Source: Lachnospiraceae bacterium | GTDB lineage: Bacteria; Bacillota; Clostridia; Lachnospirales; Lachnospiraceae | DNA: 64,000 bases | NCBI GenBank assembly: GCA_017473115.1 | Contig: JAFUNC010000007.1 | Span: 62,001-126,000, forward strand | Direction: 5' to 3' | Part shown: positions 58,445 to 64,000 of the stretch, in pieces | Position numbering within the stretch: the first letter of the stretch is position 1 | How the letters are laid out: every line of letters begins with the position of its first letter | Notes under the pieces: model-generated | Databases searched by the model: none | Told to the model about the DNA's origin: nothing | What the model saw: the letters and a program-made list of their open reading frames with translations, nothing else | Position numbers and translations under genes: made by a program

Positions 58445-61012
58445 ATGAATTTAGTGGAAAAGGTTTTCGGAACACATAGTGAAAGAGAACTGAAACGAAT
58501 TAATAAAATCGTAGATAAAATCGAAGCGTTACGTCCTGACATGCAGGCATTGTCCGATGAGGAACTTCGCGGAAAAACAGCAGAATTCAAGAAGCGTTTT
58601 GAGGAAGGCGAAAACTTGGACGATCTTTTGCCGGAGGCGTTTGCGGTGGTGCGTGAAGCCGGAAAACGTGTACTGGATATGGAGCATTACCGGGTGCAGT
58701 TAATCGGTGGTGTTATCTTACACCAGGGTCGTATTGCAGAAATGAGAACCGGTGAAGGTAAAACATTGGTATCTACCCTGCCGGCATATTTGAATGCATT
58801 AGAAGGTAAGGGTGTATATATTGTTACCGTTAACGATTATCTTGCAAAACGAGATGCAGAGTGGATGGGACAGATTCACGAGTTTTTGGGACTTAAAGTA
58901 GGTGTGGTATTGAACAGCCTGAAGGCGGAAGAGCGCCGTGCGGCATACAATTGCGATATTACTTATGTTACCAATAACGAGTTGGGATTTGATTATCTTC
59001 GTGACAATATGGTTATTTATAAAGAGCAATTGGTACTTCGTCCGTTGCACTATGCCATCATCGACGAAGTTGACTCTGTTTTAATTGACGAAGCAAGAAC
59101 ACCGTTGATTATTTCCGGACAGAGCGGTAAGTCCACAAGACTTTATGAGGCATGCGATATTCTTGCGCGCCAGATGAAGCGCGGTAAAGATATGGAAGAG
59201 CAGTCTAAAATGGATATTCTGCTTCGCGTAGAGCAGGAAGAAGACGGCGATTTTATTGTAAATGAAAAAGATAAGGCGGTAAATCTTACAGCAGCCGGTG
59301 TGGAGAAGGTAGAGAATTTCTTCCGTATTGAGAATCTTGCGGATCCCGAAAATCTTGAAATTCAGCATAATATTATCTTAGCGCTGCGTGCACATAATTT
59401 GATGTTCCGCGACCAAAACTATGTTGTAAAAGACGATCAGGTTATGATTGTTGATGAATTTACGGGACGTATTATGCCGGGACGTCGTTTTTCCGATGGT
59501 TTGCATCAGGCAATTGAAGCCAAGGAACATGTTAAGGTTAAGAGAGAGAGTAAAACACTTGCAACCATCACATTCCAGAACTTCTTTAATAAATTTGATA
59601 AAAAAGCCGGTATGACCGGTACTGCATTAACAGAGGAAAAAGAATTCCGTAACATTTACGGAATGGATGTTATTGAGATTCCTACCAACAGACCCGTTGC
59701 GCGTATTGACCATAATGATGCGGTCTATAAAACAAAACGCGGCAAATTACTTGCAATTTGTGAAGAAGTGGAAGCATCTCATAAGACCGGACAGCCGGTA
59801 TTGGTAGGTACCATTACCATTGAGTCTTCGGAAGAAATCAGCCGTATGCTTCGTAAGCGCGGCATTCCTCATCAGGTTTTGAATGCCAAGTTCCATGAGA
59901 TGGAGGCTGAAATTGTAGCCAAGGCCGGACAGTTCGGTGCGGTAACCATTGCAACCAACATGGCAGGTCGTGGTACGGATATTAAATTGGATGAAAAGTC
60001 AAGAGAGGCAGGCGGTCTTAAAATTATCGGTACGGAGCGTCATGAATCCAGACGTATTGATAATCAGTTGCGCGGTCGTGCGGGACGTCAGGGTGATCCC
60101 GGTGAATCCAGATTTTTTATCTCTTTGGAAGATGACTTAATGCGTCTTTTCGGCTCTGACCGGTTAATGACGGTATTCAATTCTTTGGGTGTGGAAGAAA
60201 CCCAGGAAATTCAGCATCCGATGTTGACTAAGACCATTGAGAATGCTCAGAAGCGAATTGAGAATAACAACTTTGGTATCCGTAAGAATCTGTTGGATTA
60301 TGATCAGGTTATGAATGACCAGAGAGAGATTATTTATGCAGAGCGTCTTCGCGTATTAAGCGGTGAAAGCATGCGCGATGTTATCTATAAAATGATTACG
60401 GATATTGTAGAAAATACCGTAGATAATTGTATCAGTGACGATGCATCCCTTGATGAGTGGGATTTTGCAGAATTAAACAATGCATTATTACCGATCATTC
60501 CTCTGGAACCGATTACTGCAGAACGTGTGGAAAAGCCCAAGAAGAACGCATTAAAGCAGCAGTTGAAGGAAGAAGCGGTTAAATTTTATGAAGCCAAGGA
60601 AGCCGAGTTTCCCCAGGCAGATGCAATCCGTGAAGTGGAACGTGTTGTATTGTTAAAAGCAATTGACCATAAATGGATGGCACACATTGATGATATGGCA
60701 CAACTTCAGCAGGGAATTCATATGGTGGCATACGGACAAAAGGATCCGCTGGTAGAGTATAAGATGAGCGGTTTCGATATGTTTGATGCAATGACGGAAG
60801 GAATTCGCGAAGAAACCGTACGATTGATTATGCACGTCAGAGTTGAGCAAAAACTGGAGCGTGAGCAGGTGGCTAAGGTAACAGGTACCAACAAAGATGA
60901 TTCGGTAGCCAAGGGCCCGATAAAGCGCGAAAATGAGAAGATTTATCCCAACTCACCCTGCCCTTGCGGTTCCGGCAAGAAGTATAAGCAGTGCTGCGGC
61001 AGAAACGCATAA
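58445..61012 (+). CDS. secA: Preprotein translocase ATPase SecA
   Basis: 855 aa, normal length. The motor that pushes unfolded preproteins through SecYEG. Seen are the N-terminal helix ([19 protein letters not shown]), Walker A in [20 protein letters not shown], the DEVD box in [20 protein letters not shown], the crosslinking domain with [20 protein letters not shown], motif VI in [13 protein letters not shown] and the C-terminal zinc SEC-C motif [13 protein letters not shown]. The ATG at 58445 has GGAG 7-8 nt upstream. prfB follows as in many Firmicutes. Confidence 0.98.
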   Translation: MNLVEKVFGTHSERELKRINKIVDKIEALRPDMQALSDEELRGKTAEFKKRFEEGENLDDLLPEAFAVVREAGKRVLDMEHYRVQLIGGVILHQGRIAEMRTGEGKTLVSTLPAYLNALEGKGVYIVTVNDYLAKRDAEWMGQIHEFLGLKVGVVLNSLKAEERRAAYNCDITYVTNNELGFDYLRDNMVIYKEQLVLRPLHYAIIDEVDSVLIDEARTPLIISGQSGKSTRLYEACDILARQMKRGKDMEEQSKMDILLRVEQEEDGDFIVNEKDKAVNLTAAGVEKVENFFRIENLADPENLEIQHNIILALRAHNLMFRDQNYVVKDDQVMIVDEFTGRIMPGRRFSDGLHQAIEAKEHVKVKRESKTLATITFQNFFNKFDKKAGMTGTALTEEKEFRNIYGMDVIEIPTNRPVARIDHNDAVYKTKRGKLLAICEEVEASHKTGQPVLVGTITIESSEEISRMLRKRGIPHQVLNAKFHEMEAEIVAKAGQFGAVTIATNMAGRGTDIKLDEKSREAGGLKIIGTERHESRRIDNQLRGRAGRQGDPGESRFFISLEDDLMRLFGSDRLMTVFNSLGVEETQEIQHPMLTKTIENAQKRIENNNFGIRKNLLDYDQVMNDQREIIYAERLRVLSGESMRDVIYKMITDIVENTVDNCISDDASLDEWDFAELNNALLPIIPLEPITAERVEKPKKNALKQQLKEEAVKFYEAKEAEFPQADAIREVERVVLLKAIDHKWMAHIDDMAQLQQGIHMVAYGQKDPLVEYKMSGFDMFDAMTEGIREETVRLIMHVRVEQKLEREQVAKVTGTNKDDSVAKGPIKRENEKIYPNSPCPCGSGKKYKQCCGRNA

Positions 61013-61032
61013 AAGGTAAAATATTGAAATGT

Positions 61033-61080
61033 ACACCCGGTAAGGTTGGCTTGCAAAGCGCATGTTGCCGGGTGTCTTTT
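61033..61080 (+). terminator. Terminator between secA and prfB
   Basis: ACACCCGG (61033-61040) pairs with CCGGGTGT (61068-61075), enclosing a TTGC/GCG(C)A inner pairing, then CTTTTAT. The 27-nt loop makes it moderate; partial readthrough into prfB is likely, as no separate promoter was found. Confidence 0.65.
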
Positions 61081-61115
61081 ATAAATAAATCAAAAAGAAA
61101 AGGTGGTGACGCAAA

Positions 61116-62253
61116 GTGGTTGAATTAGATGCAATGAAAAGCGAATTGCAGACCTATGTAACTCCATTGGCGGAAGTGAGGGATTCACTTTGACTTAGTG
61201 AATAAGACTGAGCGGGTGAAGGAATTGGAAAGAGAAAGTCAGGAGCCCGGATTCTGGGACAATCCCGAGATTTCCAATCGTAAAATGAAAGAAATGAAGA
61301 ATCTTCAGGATACTATCGATATGTATAACCATTTGGAAAGCCAGTTGGAAGATATCGGTATGCTGATTCAAATGGCGTATGAAGAAAATGATGCAGAGTT
61401 GGTGGCAGATATCCGTGCCGAACTGGATGAATTTGTGGAAGAATTTGAGAAAATACGTATTTCAACACTTTTATCGGAAGAATATGATACCAACAATGCA
61501 ATTCTCAGATTGAATGCCGGTGCCGGCGGAACGGAAAGTTGTGACTGGGCAGCCATGCTTTATCGCATGTACGTACGATGGGCGGAGCGTAAGGGGTATA
61601 CAGTGGAAGTGCTGGATTATCAGGATGGTGATGAAGCCGGAATCAAGTCCGTGTCATGGCAGGTAAACGGCTTGAATGCATATGGTTATTTAAAGTCTGA
61701 AAAGGGTGTGCATCGTTTGGTGCGTATTTCCCCTTTTAATGCGCAGGGAAAGCGACAGACATCTTTTGTTTCTTTGGATGTAATGCCTGAATTGCCGGAA
61801 GATGTGGAACTGGATATTAATCCGGATGATTTGCGCATAGATACGTATCGAAGCAGTGGTGCCGGTGGTCAGCATATTAATAAGACGTCTTCGGCAGTTC
61901 GAATTACACACATTCCCACCGGCGTAGTGGTACAGTGCCAGAATGAGCGTTCACAGCACAGCAATAAAGATAAGGCAATGCAGATGTTAAGGGCCAAATT
62001 ATTGATGTTAAAGCAGGAAGCAAATGCGGAGAAATTATCCGATATCCGGGGAGAAATCAAAGAAATCGGATGGGGCAGTCAGATACGTTCATATGTTATG
62101 CAGCCATATACTTTGGTTAAGGATACCAGAACCGGTGAAGAAACCGGTAATGTAGATGCGGTTTTAGACGGTGATTTGGATAAAATGATGACGGCCTACC
62201 TAAAGTGGAAAAGCCTCGGAGGTAAAGCCGTCGGTGATGATACCGTTGATTAA
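61116..62253 (+). CDS. prfB: Peptide chain release factor 2, with programmed +1 frameshift
   Basis: Two frames make one protein of about 378 aa. The first 25 codons start at GTG 61116 (VELDAMKSELQTY) and end CTT TGA at 61188-61193; skipping the T at 61191 gives Asp (GAC 61192-61194) and the rest to 62253. The SPF-type anticodon region is read as TYRSSGAGGQHINKTSSAVR, holding the GGQ that triggers peptide release. RF2 recognises UGA and UAA; its own UGA lets the cell sense low RF2. AGGTGGTG precedes the GTG. The stop overlaps the convergent DUF975 gene by 4 bases. Confidence 0.96.
61179..61194 (+). promoter_or_regulatory. RF2 autoregulatory frameshift site
   Basis: AGGGATTCACTTTGAC: an AGGG Shine-Dalgarno-like element upstream of CTT TGA C, at the same codon spacing (AGG NNN NNN CTT TGA C) as in the classical RF2 genes. 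Confidence 0.95.
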
Positions 62254-63002
62254 TGATTCAGACGTTTGGCCGATAAATCCGTATAAAAACAGGCAGAAGC
62301 GGTGTTCATATAGGGAATCAACCAAAGGTTTCCGATACCGAATGTCAATAGTGAAATGAATTGTAAAGGAAGGAAGCTTAAGTTTAGTCCGAGAAGGCGA
62401 ACTTTGCTTCCTTTCATTAACCATATACTCATCTTCATTGCTTTTGCGGCAGTGAGAGAAGGCATATCTACCAACATGAAATAAACGGGTTCAAAATATA
62501 GACAAATCAGAAAATATATCAGTTCTCCCACACCCAGAATCAAATAAGCAATTCCCATATATTGTAATACTTCAGGTTTTGCATTCATTAGTTCTTCCAT
62601 CGTAAAAACAGGCATAAAGAAAAGCGTGTAAATTACATAGGGAAGCGTACAGACCATATGAGTCAATGATAACATCAGTGAAACTTTTAGGGCTTTATCA
62701 GGATTGTGTGTAAAAGCATAAAAAAGATCATACAGTGAAGCCCTTGATTTGCCGGTGGATACGTTTAGATAAAAGTATGCAACGCCCATTTGCAGAAGCC
62801 CTGCAAATAAATCAATCAATAATGTTGTAAATTCATAAATAAGCAATTCCATAACACTGCCGCCGCCGGGGTATACCATCAGGCAACAGGTGCACAGATT
62901 TGTAAGCATAATGTACATAAACGTAAAGAAGACTGCTGTCCACATATGTGACAGCAGTTGTTCTCTTGCATATGCTTTGATTTCTTTGATTTTAGAATAC
63001 AT
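62250..63002 (-). CDS. DUF975 family membrane protein
   Basis: 250 aa with about six hydrophobic segments. Typical DUF975 features are the N-terminal SKIKEIKAYAREQLLSHMWT, YFYLNVSTGKSRASLYDLFY and the late AKAMKMSIWLMKGSK. Function unknown; the family is common in Firmicutes and membrane-embedded. AGGCAGGA lies before the ATG. Probably transcribed with the HExxH gene 15 bases upstream. Confidence 0.88.
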   Translation of the reverse strand: MYSKIKEIKAYAREQLLSHMWTAVFFTFMYIMLTNLCTCCLMVYPGGGSVMELLIYEFTTLLIDLFAGLLQMGVAYFYLNVSTGKSRASLYDLFYAFTHNPDKALKVSLMLSLTHMVCTLPYVIYTLFFMPVFTMEELMNAKPEVLQYMGIAYLILGVGELIYFLICLYFEPVYFMLVDMPSLTAAKAMKMSIWLMKGSKVRLLGLNLSFLPLQFISLLTFGIGNLWLIPYMNTASACFYTDLSAKRLNH

Positions 63003-63017
63003 AATATATCCTGCCTT

Positions 63018-63512
63018 TTATTTCAGTGATACGTCAAAATTAGAACCGGTAAAAGCATCTTTCTGTAATTTCTTCAGTTCTTTTGTATAGGGATTTTCCT
63101 CGTTGGCATATTGAATTCTGGTACTGGTTACGCCTCCGGATACATAAGAGCGTCCGCATTCCGGGCACACGGATGTGTGTATTCTTACACTTGCCTGTAA
63201 TACTTTGCCGTTATCCTGAGCGGCTTTTTTGTAAGCGTTGGACACATGTTCCTGTTCGTGAGCACGCACGGCGGTACCGGCTGCCAAAGGCGATATATGC
63301 TGGGCAGACTTAAAAGAAACCATTTCGTCGGAACCGTCCTGATATTTGCGGTTGGCGCAGGTCTGGCATTCGCCGGAAGGGTCTGCTTTTTTGATGCCGG
63401 AAACATCATTATTTTCTTTTTTATCTGTAAGAGGAGCACCGGGGATTACGATTTTGTCGGCATTGTTTACGTTCTGATAATCCATGGCACCAATATATGC
63501 GATTCCGTTCAT
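63018..63512 (-). CDS. SprA-related-like HExxH protein (putative metallopeptidase)
   Basis: 164 aa. After a variable N-terminus with one CxxC (CQTCANRKYQDGSDE), the segment AAGTAVRAHEQEHVSNAYKK carries a zinc-protease-type HEQEH and is followed by CPECGRSYVSGGVT. This order resembles the SprA-related putative metalloprotease family (RAHExxH, later GGEV). No signal peptide, so probably cytoplasmic. AAGGAG precedes the ATG. Activity is unproven; the CxxC pairs could instead make a structural zinc site. Confidence 0.65.
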   Translation of the reverse strand: MNGIAYIGAMDYQNVNNADKIVIPGAPLTDKKENNDVSGIKKADPSGECQTCANRKYQDGSDEMVSFKSAQHISPLAAGTAVRAHEQEHVSNAYKKAAQDNGKVLQASVRIHTSVCPECGRSYVSGGVTSTRIQYANEENPYTKELKKLQKDAFTGSNFDVSLK

Positions 63513-63590
63513 AGGCGTCTCCTTTCTGAAATATTGCTGTATTTCAAGTATATTGTTATGTTTGTTACAGTAACTGTAATTACAATTTAT

Positions 63591-63977
63591 CTACTGTTCC
63601 GAGGGTATTTCGCTATATTCCGGTAATGAAAACATATATGAAGTATATTCGTCCATACTCATTCCGTATAGTTGCTCCAATGTTTCGTCCAACTGTTCCC
63701 GGTATTCCTCATTAAAGAATACATTATAAAAGACAAAACCCGTAAAGGCGGTGTTGCCGATTAGAGCAATACAGGACACGATGATTGCGATTCGTGCATT
63801 GAGTTGATAGTGGGCGGTATTTCCTTTGGATAAAACCGCAAATATAATGGATAATCCGCCGAAGATAAAAGGAAAAATCATAGTGCCGAATAAAGCAGTA
63901 ATGACTGCCGCAAAGGCAAAGGTGCCGGCGGTCTTGGCCATAGCAAAATGGCGATAGTTTGGCTCGGAAGTATTCAT
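63591..63977 (-). CDS. Small membrane protein, DUF4190-like layout
   Basis: 128 aa. Two or three hydrophobic segments (about 15-50 and 60-85) in a layout like DUF4190 proteins (AAVITALFGTMIFPFIFGGL, LNARIAIIVSCIALIG), then an acidic C-terminal tail (EEYREQLDETLEQLYG). The ATG at 63977 has GAGGC 6-8 nt upstream, which itself begins within an earlier in-frame ATG at 63989; the region upstream is cut by the window edge. Function unknown. Confidence 0.65.
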   Translation of the reverse strand: MNTSEPNYRHFAMAKTAGTFAFAAVITALFGTMIFPFIFGGLSIIFAVLSKGNTAHYQLNARIAIIVSCIALIGNTAFTGFVFYNVFFNEEYREQLDETLEQLYGMSMDEYTSYMFSLPEYSEIPSEQ

Positions 63978-64000
63978 AGTTTGCCTCATAAAATTCAAAA

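Overview
The window looks like chromosomal DNA of an anaerobic clostridial firmicute, most likely a Lachnospiraceae member. The reasons are a GC content near 40% by eye, AGGAGG-type ribosome binding sites, and family content: BlaR1-like M56 peptidase, DUF975 and DUF6273 proteins, TIR-transmembrane-propeller proteins, a KDPG aldolase fused to a VOC-like domain, an LacI-type sensor fused to GGDEF, and an RF2 gene with its recoding site. No tRNA, rRNA, CRISPR array, prophage or intact insertion sequence was recognised.

Layout. 1-4.4 kb: 3' part of a BlaR1-like sensor protease, an Rpn-type nuclease with in-gene 24-bp repeats, and a small FakA/DAK C-terminal-like protein. 4.5-10.1 kb: a copper P-type ATPase with a chaperone domain fused at its C-terminus, a HAD phosphatase and a GH3 glycosidase. 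10.3-20.8 kb: a one-direction cluster of lipid-type enzymes (CarS-like cytidylyltransferase, two PEP-synthase-like dikinases of which one is frameshifted, phosphatidylserine decarboxylase, UbiA-type prenyltransferase, YghO/ceramide-synthase-like GNAT, acyl-AMP ligase). This matches no pathway I know and is one of the best candidates for an undescribed system. 20.9-28.3 kb: a Nudix-like regulator with a broken Nudix box, a DHH phosphoesterase and two tandem TIR receptors. 28.4-33.3 kb: a glucuronate catabolism locus (eda-VOC, uxaC, lacI-type regulator divergent from kdgK) with matching operators on both promoters. 33.5-37.4 kb: a diguanylate cyclase, lgt and a DUF4397 repeat protein. 37.5-40.9 kb: a zinc uptake operon ending in its own Fur-family regulator, behind a perfect 7-1-7 operator. 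41-49.3 kb: cardiolipin synthase, a kinase/phosphatase pair, SDR, thioredoxin reductase and a secreted SH3-NlpC/P60 hydrolase.

49.3-64 kb: an AT-rich gap with DnaA-box-like and Spo0A-box-like sites precedes hpf. The common Firmicutes order hpf-secA-prfB is split here by about 8 kb. That insert holds DUF378, a YdjG/YdjH/YdjI-like (SPFH plus zinc ribbon) set whose SPFH gene carries an in-frame amber codon, a lipoprotein gene flanked by two inverted copies of a structured 150-200-nt element, a DegV protein and a second DHH phosphoesterase. secA, prfB (with the CTT TGA C frameshift site), DUF975, a HExxH protein and a small membrane protein close the window.

The features judged most worth follow-up are the lipid-type cluster, the pair of covarying structured elements around the 54.8-kb lipoprotein, the tandem TIR receptors, the amber-truncated SPFH gene and the 49.4-kb box cluster. 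All functional assignments come from reading motifs by eye; no database search was possible.
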